64,000 bases of DNA from Chalciporus piperatus (taxonomy: Eukaryota > Basidiomycota > Agaricomycetes > Boletales > Boletaceae), in assembly GCA_038093975.1 (NCBI GenBank), contig JBBPTG010000097.1, forward strand, positions 34,397-98,396, written 5' to 3'. A model generated the notes under the pieces. It saw only the letters and a program-made list of their open reading frames with translations. It searched no databases and was not told the DNA's origin. A program made the position numbers and the translations under genes. Shown one piece after another: positions 1-11,548 of this stretch; position 1 is the first letter of the stretch, and each line of letters starts with the position of its first letter.

Positions 1-1799
1 TCCTTCAGTGAAACCCGTCCTCTCATCTCCCGCCCCTCGACCCCCCGAATCGACACCTCCTTCCAGCCTCGCACAGCCTCAAGCCAAATCGCCCAATCCT
101 ACCGCACCAACGCCAATCCTCCCGTACAACCCACCCCCCAATGGGCTCAGCCTGCACGTTTCGACGTCAACGGCTCTGCACGTTCGTATACATATGGCAC
201 GACCACTCGCCCGCACGTCAGCCGTGGTTGGACCGAGTACTCCCTCCCGCACGGCATCCGGTACTACGTCAATATTGATTCACGTGCCATCACAGACATC
301 GACCTCAGGAATTTGGCGAGACTCGACGATGTCACGGCTTCGATTGATGCTGCAGGGGACGTTCCAGAGGGGTGCGAGATGTGGATCCGAGGTCCAGGTG
401 GGGCGAAGAAGGGGTGGAGGAAGAATAAGGCCGGGAGCGAGCCTGTCATATGTTGGGTGGACCATCGTTCACGGCGGGTGCTGAATGACGTCCCGTCGGA
501 CGAGTGTGTCCCATCTGGGGAAGAAGACAGTAAGTGTGGCCCTCTTGCTTTCAACTCCAGCTGACACACCATCGCAATGAACAGGACTAGACGACGAATA
601 CAGGTACTGGACGTTCGTCGAGATGCATCCCGCGCATATCCCCCGTGATGTCGTTGAGGTTGCACGCAAGGAGGCGATCGACGCGCTGCATTGGTCGTAT
701 ACCGACCGCCTGCTCACGCATCCCCACATGGCGCCTACCCCGCCACCATTCACCCAAGATGACTGTGTGGAACTGTTCAGATTGCTCAATGGTAGGTCTG
801 CTTTCCCTCGAGGTGCCTGAGTGTATGCATGACTGATCGTGACGTGTTTTACAGATGCGACTCAGCCAATGACGGCCGCGTACACCCGGATGGTCGCTCG
901 GATACTTTTGCGTGCTGGTGAGTATCCGTGGTTGAAGATACCGGAATCCAGACAGAGTGACTCACGATGTCCTTGCAGCACATTGGCGCCAGGTTAACTT
1001 CCGACCTTACAAGCCTCTTCCGCGCGACCTCTTGTATCAACAGCCTACGCAGAGCACGCCTATCCTCCGCACGATATTCGAGCTCCTCATGGGCATCCTT
1101 TGTCTCGGTATTCCGTTCCTGTTCGTCGATCACGCCAGATATGGGGGCCAATTTGACGTCGAAGGAAGCCAGCTCCCGGAGAGCACTATGCCGCTGTTTG
1201 TCATCGGTGGTTGTGCTTGTCTCGTGGTGAGAGTTGGCGTGCACCCTCCCTGGACGGTTTTGCTGACGACCTCTGCCTTTTCTTCTCTACAGTCTGCAAT
1301 CATCCTCAGCGCATCGGTGACGCTTATGTCGTTCCCCGCGTTGGACAGCATCACACGGATCGGTGGCCTGGCCGCCATCACGTTTGCTGTGTTGAGCATG
1401 GTCACGTCTTTTGTTTCCATCTTCCGCTACAAGGCAGAGATGGCGCGCGGGACTGTTCCGACTTCCGAAGGATTCGTGATGCTTTCGGTGAGTTGCCTGA
1501 CCATTCCTTTCTCTCCCTCTCTCCCCCACACTCGGAGAAAGCTCGGAACTGACGCAAACAATCCCCGACAGCGCCGAAGTTTCATGCTCTCCCTCCCGCT
1601 CGTCTTCCTCGCCTACTCGGTGGCCGGTTTCGTCACCGGGGTGGTCGTGTATTCGTTCCGAAGTGCGACTCTCAATCTCGCCATTGTGGGATCACCGGTG
1701 GCAGCCAAGTTTGATGAATATACGCGGTTTATGGTCGTTGGTGTTCTTGGGGCGCTCGCAGGTGTGTTGATCGCATCTGCGATGGTGGCTCGGAAATGA
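1..1799 (+). CDS. WW-like membrane protein, 5' truncated by window edge
   Basis: Six exons can be read: 1-529, 585-791, 855-917, 979-1226, 1293-1487, 1572-1799. Frame 1 is open from base 1 with no start, so the gene begins outside the window. The N-terminal part is Pro/Ser-rich, followed by a WW-like segment (W...G..YYVN..S) at about bases 220-290, a middle acidic region, and a C-terminal half with about four hydrophobic helices (ILRTIFELLMGILCLGIPFLF, then three more between 1170 and 1790). The layout resembles a multi-exon family of unknown function common in mushrooms, with an N-terminal WW-type module facing the cytosol and a membrane-embedded C-terminus. The role is unknown. The family assignment is from memory of the pattern; the splice phases are consistent at every junction. 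Confidence 0.7.
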
Positions 1800-2601
1800 G
1801 GGTGGATGTGAATGTGAATTGTGATGTTTGGATAGTGCTGCAAAAGTGCAACACAGTCTGGACTGGGTGATGGTGGATTTTTGAGGGGAGAGAAACGTCA
1901 TGCGAAGGCAGGTTCGTTCGCTTATGTAATAAACATGTGGATGATATGATATACTGTAAGAATTACCCTGCACCAGTTCTGTGTCGTTTCGTACGAATCC
2001 CTTAGCGGATGGTGAGGAGGGGCCCGGACCGGCTCGTTCCGGCGCCCGGTACTGCATGGACGCGATACAAATGCCGACGGAAGTCCCGAAAGGGTTTCCC
2101 TCTGCTCCGATGGCCTGTGGGAGCATACCTTTTTATAGGTCCCTGCTGGTTTTTGCTGATCGAAAGTCTCTCTTTCCCCACTCGCCATACCCCACACATA
2201 TGATACCAGCCTCTCGGTGGGTCGTGCATACGCTGTCGCAATCTGTCGTCCCTGCCTACTCCCCCTGAGTCCCCTGATGAGAGCTTTCGCAGGCTCGAAA
2301 CCGCTGCTCACCCGCCCCCTTCCCTGCCTCTGTGCATACTGTACATGGCCATGATCTTTGGAGAATGGTGTCTGACGGATGCAACATGCAGTTTCGACAG
2401 CCCAGGTACCTCTCCCTCACACACAGACATAGAACTGGGAGGCTCGCTTCGCTCACCTCCCCAGTTCTCCCCACTCTGCAGACTTGCAACACAGCAAGTC
2501 ATCTGGTCAACTTGAATGTACTTGCCGTTTGTTGGGCTAGTTGACCTGACAAAAGTCGCAACAAGTCAACCCAATCCGACCATAAATCCTGGAGATTGCT
2601 G
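1800..2601. other. Intergenic region, no gene seen
   Basis: About 0.8 kb between the stop of the WW/membrane gene and the next open frame. Only short overlapping open frames on both strands, without splice-supported continuity, occur here. I see no RNA gene or repeat. Confidence 0.5.
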
Positions 2602-3048
2602 ATGCTGCAAGAAGGCTTTGACTCTGTGCAGCAGTTCGACTTCCACTGCGTAAAACGCGGAACGAGTCGCCCCATTGGCAGGAAGTCCCGCAAGAGCTGT
2701 TACCCTCCCGTAGCAGACGAAGTCGACGAGGACGAGTACAACGACGAGCCTGACGTCGAGATGTCTAGCTACCTCTCTCAGCTTGAATTCCGCACCGCAT
2801 CTTCCTCCTCGTCTTATTACTTCCGGTCGGACAGCCAGGACCAACGCGACGTCTTCCCCGTTTCCTCGTGCTCATACAACAACCCCATGGAGAACGTGTC
2901 TGTCCACGAGCCAAGGTGGGTTTCGTGCTACCGCTTCTCACATTACGTCGTTTCTTACGTCGCTCCTTGTTGCAGCCACTGCCCATTCAAGGTAGCTGGA
3001 ACCTGGTTCCGCGACAACTGTGTCTCGTACCCTATTTTGACGACAACT
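2602..3048 (+). pseudogene. Unknown gene, interrupted by transposon insertion
   Basis: An open frame starts at ATG 2602 and reads an acidic, Ser/Tyr-rich protein (VDEDEYNDEPDVEM near residue 50). A 60-nt intron (GTGGGT...TTGCAG) can be placed at 2916-2975. Reading then continues to base 3048, where the 1.65-kb inverted-repeat element begins. The 9 bases ACGACAACT that close this segment are repeated at 4702-4710 on the other side of the element. Past that point a second piece of plausible coding sequence (about 4702-4910, rich in Pro, Trp, Gly) follows. I do not recognise the protein. It is inferred to be a gene split by the insertion; whether it was intact beforehand cannot be told from one copy. 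Confidence 0.35.
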
Positions 3049-3100
3049 AGGGAATGCAATTCTCCCACCTCGTATCGGACGCAAGGTCACGTGACACCGA
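3049..3100 (+). repeat. Left terminal inverted repeat of the 1.65-kb element
   Basis: 52 bp that pair with 4650-4701 with one mismatch (base 10). The repeat contains a CACGTG palindrome. Just inside the left end only, bases 3088-3119 can fold back on themselves around GTCGGTT, giving a hairpin absent from the right end. Confidence 0.9.
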
Positions 3101-4649
3101 GTCGGTTCGGTGTCATGTGACTTTGTTGATTGCCAGACATCAGTACATCAGTGTCCGACTGTGTCCGAGCCTCCGACCAGCCACCAGCCACCGCCCATCA
3201 GTCGTTCGAACGAAGACAGCGACCACACATACTCACCAGAGACCCCACCAAGCCACCAGATCAAAAATACTCGTTGACGAAACCGATCGACGAGTGAAAT
3301 GCGTCGGAACGACGCTGAAAGCGCGTCCAGCCGCCATGAAACACGACCAGACGAGTCGTCAATGCCATCCGACGAAGGTGATGAAATTGCGAGCGAGATC
3401 AAGGGTGTAGAGGGCGCGTGGTAGGTGTCGAAAGCTACAATGCGAGAGAAGACCCCAAGCGAGACGGAATCATACGAGGAGGTCGAAGAAGTGGTGGGCG
3501 ACAGGGCTGGGGCCGGGAGAGTCGATGACATCCGACGTAGCAATCGCGACCACGGCCGACGCCCACAATGGGCAATTATTCGAATCAGGTTGAGCGGAGA
3601 TGTCCACAGACGAGACTGCTGCGACAACCACAGCAAATGTGTCCGTTGACGCAAATGCGAACGAAGACTCGCCTAACAATCCCCAGAGCGTGCCGCTCAA
3701 GGGGAAACCGCGGATGACGACGACGACACACGGAGTTGTTCGCGCATGCTAGACAAGCACGCTGCACAAGTCGAACGACGCTGAAAGCACACCCAGCCGC
3801 GAAGAAACACGGCGGAAAGAGCCTTTCGACGGGCGTGTGGTGGAGTTGGGGTTGTCGAGAGTCAAAACGATCGTGTCGAGCGATCCCGAAGTTGTACAGG
3901 TCGAGGGCAAAACCAATTGCAAACGAGCGGGAAGCACCGCCCGCGCCCGCAGATACACGGAGATCGTCGAGGAGGACGCTGGGAGGCTCACAGACAAGCT
4001 GGATGAATGGGAGAACGATGAAACACGCTGACATGTGTCGATCAAGGGCGTTGAGGTCAGTCGAGCGATCGATGTCGAGGGACGAAGACCATGGTCAGTA
4101 CGACGCGACGAACGAAGACGACGCACCTGCATAGTCCCAATGAACGAACCCCAAACCCGAACGAGCGAGTGCGACGACGACGAAGAGTCGAATGCGCGGT
4201 GTGATCGCACAGGCGCACGAACGGAGCCGTGCGGCCGTGAGCTCGCCAGGTCGACGAAAAACGAGATGTCGAGAGACAGGGGAGTTGCAGAGCGGTGAAA
4301 ATGATGCCGAACGCGACCGTGACGCAACGCAACGAGCAACGCCGATAGCGACTCACAACGAGTCGAAACGAAGACGCTAGGAGCGGACGAAGAAACGCGT
4401 CAGAACCAGCACTACACGCGCAGGTTCATCAAAGACTCACCTAGGCCGTCACCATCACCATATCCCCATCACGCCAGACGACCCATTGAACCCACGAATC
4501 GCGCGGATGGATGCCCATACTTTCATGTGTAGTCTCAGCAGTATTATACCTCATATTACTGAAGTACTATATACCCGAATACAATATCTTCAGCAACACT
4601 CCTAGCCCTGACTCTCAAGCTCACTCCTCCACACACGAGACGAACTGGT

Positions 4650-4701
4650 TCGGTGTCACGTGACCTTGCGTCCGATACGAGGTGGGAGAATAGCATTCCC
4701 T
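4650..4701 (-). repeat. Right terminal inverted repeat of the 1.65-kb element
   Basis: Reverse complement of 3049-3100 apart from one base. It is followed directly by the second copy of the 9-bp target duplication at 4702-4710. Confidence 0.9.
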
Positions 4702-4910
4702 ACGACAACTACCATGGTTACAACGACAGTTGTCGAGCTCAAGTCCCTGAGTCGCTGACCTTCGCTGTGCCTCGACCTCAATCATGGAATGCAGCACCGG
4801 GCTATAACTGTACAAGTTTCCAGCCAGGTCTTTGCGCAGCTGGTTCTGTAGGTTCTCCGCATTGGGTAGACACATGGGTGTTGAGTGGCACGAGCACAGC
4901 GTGGGCTTAG

Positions 4911-5217
4911 GGTACAAGGGACGGAGTTAAACATCGAATGGGATGGACGTAAACTATTCTACGACGTTCCCCCAAGCTCTTGCGAGGGAACTTAAGATAC
5001 TGATAGCCACTAACTTAAATCGTACTCGGGCTTGCGAGACACCAACTTCTTTGTAAGCTCGAAAAGGAGATATCAAGGCTGTCGAAACAAATATCACACT
5101 GATCTATCACGTCCACAGAACATCGCACGCAAAAATACTGCGCACGAAATATTGTACACAAATTATCGTACACTCCTGAGCTTTGGTACAGTAGGTGAGC
5201 GACATGTAATGGGCCAC
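4911..5217. other. Intergenic region, no gene seen
   Basis: About 0.3 kb, AT-richer than its surroundings, between the transposon-split gene and the convergent 3' end of the minus-strand gene. No supported feature. Confidence 0.4.
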
Positions 5218-6197
5218 CTAGGCGTCCAGGGGACGGAATTTGAGCTCCGTGATAACGATGTATTCATAGCGCGGGGGCCAGATGGCCCTGTCGAGTGGGT
5301 TTGAGGTGGTCCTAAAGCCCACGGTCTCCGACGCACCCTCCTCTTCGTCCTCATCGGAAGTAGTCAGTCCATTGGAGACCATGGGTCGGGAGTAGCGAAA
5401 GGCCAGCAGGGTGTAGATGTGCTTGGTGGGTTGCTCCTGGCAGTAAGGGTCGATTAAGAGGCCATCCTTGATCCACGCGGCAGCGAATTGAGAACTGCAC
5501 GATAGGAAAAATGAAAACAAACGATGAACAAGAAAGTATGTAAAAGGAAGTAGAGCACGAACATTGCATCGCGGCAACCGAATCTTGCAAGCCCCACCTG
5601 CCGGAAGTAGAACGGTTCCATGTGGCGAGATTGAACAGAGTGGAAGAGTTGGCCGAAAGTGGTACCGGGTGCGAGAGCGAAAGAGCGACTGAAACGACCG
5701 AGCATAGAGGGCGTGTTGCGAGGACGAACAGCGATCTGGAAGGAGCCAGGGACACGGATGCCCATGGAAGGCTGCTCACCGATGGTAGACAATTCAACAG
5801 CAGGCTTGATGATGCTACTAAGGTCGTCGAACTTGGCACCAGAATCACTACCGAGGCTCCGAATGGAAATGGCGCCAGGACCGCTGCTGTCGGAGTCGAA
5901 AGGCCGGTCGCTGCTGCGAGCGTACTGGGCTTGGTTGGAGGGAACACTCGGAGTTTCTGTCAGGCTGAACCCGAACTGGATTTGTACGGGGGCAAGTGGG
6001 TCTGGCCCTTGGACACGCAAGCGCCACACCCAATGATTCTTGATAAGCCCCATTTCCTCGGCCTGGCGCTCAGTGAGCCCAGTCCCACCCTTGGGGCCCA
6101 TGCTGAGGACATCGACATTGATGCTGTCGTCGAGACTGACCAGCTGGAGGACGTCATCAGGAACGTCAGAAGAAGTATAGTCGGCGTTGAAAGGCAT
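5218..6197 (-). CDS. Conserved-looking unknown protein, 303 aa
   Basis: Two coding exons: 5563-6197 and 5218-5494 (intron 5495-5562, donor GTTCGT, acceptor GTGCAG, phase 2). ATG is at 6197, immediately downstream of a consensus acceptor (CTACGCAG), so a 5'UTR intron (6198-6266, donor GTAAGT) is likely. The protein has no signal peptide, membrane helix or known catalytic motif that I recognise. It starts with an acidic segment, has a Ser/Asp-rich linker near residues 90-140, then a conserved-looking core (MEPFYFRQVG, AAWIKDGLLIDP) and an acidic stretch (TSDEDEEEGA) before the C-terminus. Function unknown; gene structure well supported. Confidence 0.7.
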
Positions 6198-6374
6198 CTG
6201 CGTAGGAGGGAAGGGAAGGTGGCACAGTTAGCACGGGATACATTGTACAAGGCGGCGAAGACTTACGATTCAAACAAAAGAGATTGGTACGAGAACGATC
6301 AAAAGCTCTGAAGTGCGAGTGTTCGAGTGGAGAAATAAGTGGGATTGATTCTTCAAAAGACCTTGCTTGGGTGG

Positions 6375-6382
6375 TTTATATA
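6375..6382 (-). promoter_or_regulatory. Putative TATA box of the 303-aa gene
   Basis: TATATAAA read on the minus strand, about 110 bp upstream of the proposed 5'UTR intron donor. Position and sequence fit a core promoter; no experimental support. Confidence 0.4.
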
Positions 6383-6399
6383 TGTAATAACTATGGCCA

Positions 6400-7210
6400 G
6401 ATGAGCGCGCCGAGAAACACAATGCACGTTCGTTGCTTCGGCAGAAACTAGAAATGCCATTGTCCAAAGCCCGATGTGGGGGCGTTCACTGACTCATCCG
6501 CAGCCAGCATTGTGGAGCACAAGTCTTGAATGGTAACACTGCTTGCCTCGCCTGCAGCCCAAACACAATGCGGTCGGCAAACTTAAAACCTGGCCTCAAG
6601 ATCAGACAAAAGGCCTATTGTCACCTTTTGTCTAAGGTTACCTTTTGTCCGATTAATAAGGGTCAGTTCAAATATGGCCCGACTGCGTTGTGAAACTGAG
6701 TTGTTGCCGAGATAAGAGATCACGTACATATGTGCGCTCGGCTTTGTTGTCATGGGGCGCGCTGGGTTGGCGGGCGGCGCTGTTGCTCTCGCTTGGAGAA
6801 GAAGGGGAAATAACATACACTGAGGGTGTTTGAAGTTGTTCGTTGAATGGAGGCTGGTCGTGGCATTGCCTGTGGACATGGTCGGCGGTGAGTCTTGAAG
6901 CTTGAAGCCTGGAGGTCGTGAGCGTTGGTTTCGTGCGGGCAAGCTGCTGAGTCAACACAAAAAGTCTGCATTTTTGTTTGCAATTGCGACGAGCTCTCCT
7001 TCCGTTTACGGAATGCTAGCGGTGGTTTCATGGAAGCTATAAAAGCAACCACGGGAAGCCTCTCAAACGCCACCTTGCTCCCCACACCCTTCTACAATCT
7101 CTTTGCTCTCGTCATCGTCAAACTAAGGTCCTAGTTCTTGGAAGTACGTCGTATTCTTTATCTTTCATCCTATAGTTCTCCTTTGTGGTTAATGCTTCCT
7201 CCTAGTTACC
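6400..7210. other. Intergenic region between divergent genes
   Basis: About 0.8 kb separating the minus-strand 303-aa gene and the plus-strand kinase-like gene, presumably carrying both promoters. A short imperfect repeat (ACCTTTTGTC words) lies around 6605-6660. No gene supported. Confidence 0.4.
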
Positions 7211-8194
7211 ATGTCGTCTTCATCGTACGGATTTCTATACAACCCGAGTCTGCCCTCCGAGGAGAAAATCGTGGCCCACTGCTCGCAGCTCAATGTCGAC
7301 GTCAGAGGAACCACCATCGTCGATCCTTCTACTACGTCGGTCATTGCCTGGATCAAATGGGGCCCCCTCGTTACCATCGACGAGGCGCGCACGCAGGATT
7401 GGACCGCGCAGGCTCTCCGCAGCGATGTTTCAGACGTACAAGCCCCTCGCGTATTCCATGCGTTTACGGTAACCCGCCCCTCGTGCCAATTTGGCTACAT
7501 CGCCATGGAGTACATCGAGGGTATAGATTGCGACTCAAAAGACGTCGAATTAGTTGCGAAAGCTGTCCAGCGGTTGATCAGCCTCCAGGCACCACCAGAC
7601 GCGACACTCGGACACCTTGGCGGCGGTGCCAAATCCATTGTACACTCCTTCTTTCCCGAGTGGCTTCCCAATGCCATTTACGATTCCGACCAGGACTTCT
7701 ATGCTCATATTCACAACGTAAGTGTTTGCCAATGTCTCAAGGTGCTTTGGCGAACTCAGAGCTATGATAGATCCTTAAATTATGGCGCCCTGATTTTCAT
7801 GGCGATATATCTAGCCACGGCCGATTCCTCTGTCCTTCCGATTTCAACTCGGGTAATTTCAGGAAGCGTACGATGGAGGATGGCCGGTTAGTAGTGGTGG
7901 TGTTGGATTTCCATGCGACGTGCTTCATGTCTCCCCCCTTCATCGAGGTCGCACTGAGGAAGGCTGAGGAGCGCTTTTGCCAATTAGTTGTCAAGAAGAT
8001 CAAATATCCTCATGAGAACTCAGCTCATGCAGCGGATTTGCTCTCCGCCTCTAGAAATCTTATTCCGTACGGTTTGCGCCCAATCGGTAAGCACGACTTT
8101 TCAATTTTGTTCTCACCCTCGGATTGATTTTCATCGCTGTTCAGCACTCCCACCAGGCGTTGAGAGTGCGTGCCGTGGCGTTAAGAGTGCGTGA
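7211..8194 (+). CDS. Kinase-like (APH-fold) protein, 290 aa
   Basis: Three exons, 7211-7717, 7771-8086, 8145-8194, all phases consistent; introns start GTAAGT/GTAAGC. The protein looks like the small basidiomycete branch of the aminoglycoside-phosphotransferase/protein-kinase-like superfamily: an N-lobe-like half, a hinge-like MEYIEG at residues ~98-103, the loop CPSDFNSGNF that replaces the usual HGDxxxxN catalytic loop, and VVVLDFHATCF in the place of the metal-binding DFG/IDW motif. The substrate is unknown. In this branch the catalytic-loop His is typically Pro, so activity cannot be assumed. The last exon contains a short internal duplication (GCGTT.AGAGTGCGTG twice). Confidence 0.65.
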
Positions 8195-9512
8195 GATGCC
8201 GAGCGGAGTGTCAAGGCAGTAAAGCGCACAGCGTGTTCTAGACGGCAGTCCTGGCCTCTCCAGCGTCAGTCCTAAAATGAATGGCAAATAATGTGTTGGT
8301 GTACTGTACCCTAAAGCGTACCTTACACGGGTACCTTGGCGCTTGGCGCTTTTTTCTGGTCTTTCTATGAATGAATATCGTGCATGTTTGTAGCTACGTA
8401 CCTTAGGGTCCTGATATTGATTCTCGAGAGATCAAAAGCCGGATCTGTAGCGGATATGATATACTGTAAAAATTTGGATTGTACTTTAAGTAGGCATCTA
8501 TTCGCGACTCACCTTGCTAGACGACCGTACTCAGGAGCGAACGCAGACCGGTTTGATCACAGGTGTTTACCGCAACGCCTCGTGCCGGACCACCCCCGTT
8601 AATTCTCGCGATGGTCTCAAACCATTTATACACGTTCGTCCTTTTCGCTCTTACCAGCCTTCGCTACGTTCAACCCCTTGTCCTCTTAGCATCGACGATC
8701 CTGTCACTCCGCAAGACATTAAGTGGTGATCAAACAATTCATTCTCTCGTGAGAACTGGCAAAGGAAGATTGTCGTTCATATCGTACGTTTTGCCCTATG
8801 TCGAGCAAAGATATTGATGTCAGGGTTCTAGCACCAGCATGAGTTTCGCCGTCAGCGTCGAGTTTTTACAGCAGTGGCACTCGCAGAGAAGGCCCTGGGC
8901 CGCCGTCATCCTGAAATGGCTTGGACCGGGTCCTGTGTTGTCGTCACATTAACACCGATACGTCCGTAAGGTACATAACAGCTGCACGATCGTCGCTCGA
9001 GCTCGATGGGACATGATGACGAGGGCATTTTGGTGGGTATGAGAATCGGAAGCAGTCAGAAGACCCTGTTTTTAACGAACGCGGATTACAGCTCCACCTG
9101 AGAGTCGAATTTTAGGGTAGTGCCGTGGAGTGTCGTGGGTGTAACGCTTGTTCCAAAGTTGGTACACCTGACGTCATCAAAGCCATTGATGCAAAGGCAC
9201 ACCCTCGTTATCAGGGTAACCACCATTTAGACAGTCGTCTAGACAGGCAAAATAAAGCTAGGGAGACCCACGGGCGTGGTCAGAGAGGTCAGAGAGGTTG
9301 ACGATCAGCATGAAAAGAATCACCAAGATGTGTAAATTGGAGCCACTAACGCCCAAAGGGTGTTACAGTTATTTGCCGAGATGCCGGTCCGAACGGCTGA
9401 GGGTCGAATGTATTCTTGTTGCCAAAGTTGCATTCGACACAAATTCGACACATAACTTAGCTCCACTCTTCGAATTCCTTTCTTGAGGCTCTCCCCTTCT
9501 CCCTCTTCCACA
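8195..9512. other. Intergenic region, no gene seen
   Basis: 1.3 kb with no splice-supported or domain-supported frame. A few short open frames occur on the plus strand (for example 8563-8817, with hydrophobic stretches) but lack any recognisable similarity or intron continuity. Confidence 0.4.
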
Positions 9513-11054
9513 ATGACCTGGTCGGCTGCCCCGATATCCATAAACGCGGTCATCGACGACAAACTATACATCGGAAAGTATGCACCCCTGGCTACTCTGT
9601 GCTTCTGGCATTCTCATCTCCTACTCAGCCTACCCGCGGCCTTATCAGTAGATGTGCGAAAAAAGTTGGGAATATCACATTTGCTCTCTGTTTGCACAGA
9701 GCACACGTTTGATCCCCAACCAAATGCCATGGTTGTTTCCGTGCAAGACTCTGAGTACGAGGACCTCCTCATACACCTGCCCGAGACGTGTCTCTTCATT
9801 GACAACGCCATTAACAACGGTGGTAAGGTCCTCGTACACTGCATGATGGGCATCTCAAGAAGCGCCACCGTCGTTTGTGCCTACCGTGAGCTTATACGAT
9901 TTCCTTTTCTTTCATACCGCCGCATGCTGAGTATCTCCGCTGCCTCAAGTCATGATGTCCCAGCGAATGTCCGTCTCAGCGGCAATACAATACGTTCGAA
10001 AACGTAAGTTGCTATGCAGTACCTCTGACTAACTTGGCTCATGAATGCGTAGGCCGCCCTCAGATTCACCCAAATTATGGCTTCGTGAAGCAGCTCCATG
10101 CTTTTGCAGCATGCCGTTACGAACCATCGTGCACCAACCCAGAATACATCGCTTGGAAACGCAGACAAAAACGCGACGTCACCAAATACCTCAACCTCAT
10201 TACTGATTGTATTCCCGTCATCCCAGATCAATTATACCTCACCAGGTTGGTATTGAGGCGCCTCACAAAGGTTTGGCTGACCGGTATACCAGCGAGTTTC
10301 CTGGAGATCCTGAAGCTGCCGAATCTCTCCTGCTGGATCTTGGAGTGACGCACTTGCTTTCGATTTCATCTGCGCAACTTCCGAAACCTACGATTCCCCC
10401 CGTTTTTCAACATTGCTTTGTAAATGTTCCCAACAACGCACGAGAAGAACTACTGCTTGGAATCCCAAATACGTGTAAATTTATAACCGAGGCTATCGCC
10501 AATGGCGGCCAGGTGCTCGTCCAGTGCCGCGTCGAACTCAGGGCATGTATCATGGTTTGCGCTTATCGTAAGTGGCGTCCTGTGGAGCAAGCATGTGGTC
10601 ATATCGCTCACCTTTGCCAAGTTATGTTTTCGCGAAACATTTCTCCTCGTCGGGCATACGGAATTCTGGAGGCTGGTATGTTAGAAAATGCTCCAGTTGA
10701 TGAACTTGATACTAAGGTTGTTTCTCAGCCCTCCCCTTGTACCATTCCACTGCAACATTTTACCGCCATCTGGAGCTATTCTCCGCGTGCAATTACTGTC
10801 CGACATGTGACCATCCTCTCGTGCAAGCATGGCTGGCTGAACAGTCTGGAGGTCCTCCAGTGAAGCTATCCGCTAAAACACAGTCATTGACACAGACGGT
10901 TGGCGTTTGCACGTATTCACCCACGCTAACGATCAACACAACCACCTCACTTTCGAATCGTTCCCCCTCGAGCTCGCGCGACACCACATTTGACCTCATG
11001 TCGCTGAATAATGCATTAGCACGGTATCACCCTGCGAGTGCGGTAGCATCATAA
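9513..11054 (+). CDS. Tandem dual-specificity phosphatase, second domain degenerate
   Basis: Seven exons (9513-9577, 9629-9885, 9950-10003, 10053-10245, 10293-10567, 10622-10675, 10729-11054) give 407 aa. Two consecutive dual-specificity phosphatase domains are visible, with matching intron positions after the signature loop. The first (residues ~10-185) has an intact signature VHCMMGISRS, i.e. HCx5R, followed by VVCAYLM. The second (~186-330) has VQCRVELRA at the same place: His is replaced by Gln, the Gly and Ser are lost and the spacing from Cys to Arg is one residue short. It should therefore be inactive, perhaps a binding or regulatory domain. The tail is Ser/Thr-rich. The matching intron layout suggests internal gene duplication. 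The substrate is unknown. Confidence 0.8.
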
Positions 11055-11548
11055 TGCTGGCCCGGCGCCCCAGCGGTGGTTTCTATTTTCTACCGTCGCT
11101 CCTTCTCCCTCCCTATGCTAGTTATACAAGTGCATGCTCGCATTATGTAGTTGGATTAGTTCTCTATTCGCTCCAAGTGCCCCACGTGTGATCGTACTGA
11201 GTACTGATGATCAAATTAACCCAGCGCTGCCAAGGACAGGGCTCTGGTGGAGTGCGATTGCGATTGCGGATTGCGATTGGACGTTGTTTACTCTCACATG
11301 AAACTTCGACACCCTTGTTGAAACGTTGAGGACGGGTGCCGTTTTGGATCGCCTCGTGGTATTACTTGACCTTGTTCGTTCCACCACGTTTCGAGTCCAC
11401 GACCACGATCACGATTTTGACGCTGAAGTGCTCTTGGTGAATACAACACATCTTCGACGCTTCAAGTTTATTCTCAACTCTCGACCTCGCTTAAGTTTAA
11501 GGCTAACACTTCGATCGCTATCTTCATCTAACCGCGTCTTTCGAACCA
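11055..11548. other. Intergenic region
   Basis: About 0.5 kb. A short GCGATT repeat (GCGATTGCGATTGCGGATTGCGATT) lies near 11258-11278. No gene supported. Confidence 0.4.

Larger units (their letters stand above)
3049..4701. mobile_element. Non-autonomous DNA transposon, Mutator-like by its ends
   Basis: The element is 1653 bp and starts AGGGAATGC / ends GCATTCCCT. Its ends form a terminal inverted repeat of 52 bp with a single mismatch (3049-3100 against 4650-4701), and it is flanked by a perfect 9-bp direct repeat, ACGACAACT (3040-3048 and 4702-4710). A 9-bp target duplication with long terminal repeats is the known hallmark of Mutator-like (MULE) elements. No transposase is readable inside: the interior is rich in CGA/GAC words and has only short overlapping frames on both strands. 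It also holds a degenerate internal direct repeat (about 3308-3345 and 3775-3812). The near-identical ends point to a recent insertion. Another 9-bp-TSD superfamily cannot be excluded. Confidence 0.85.

Noticed and set aside
2002..2311. Overlapping frames on both strands near 2.0-2.3 kb
   Set aside because: Four overlapping frames of similar length in GC-rich sequence; none has intron continuity or recognisable similarity.
3148..4356. Several 90-196-codon frames inside the 1.65-kb transposon
   Set aside because: Frames occur in all directions because the interior is poor in TAA/TAG. None has a transposase motif, and the composition is repetitive CGA/GAC words.
5622..6311. 229-codon plus-strand frame
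   Set aside because: Antisense shadow of the 303-aa minus-strand gene, which has better splice support and a plausible promoter.
7771..7830. HGDI in the kinase-like protein as the catalytic loop
   Set aside because: It lies upstream of the better-fitting CPSDFNSGNF loop, which is correctly spaced from VVVLDFHATC; HGDI is probably incidental.
8563..8817. 84-codon plus-strand frame with hydrophobic stretches
   Set aside because: No splice chain, no domain, and neighbouring frames of similar length occur on both strands; looks like chance.
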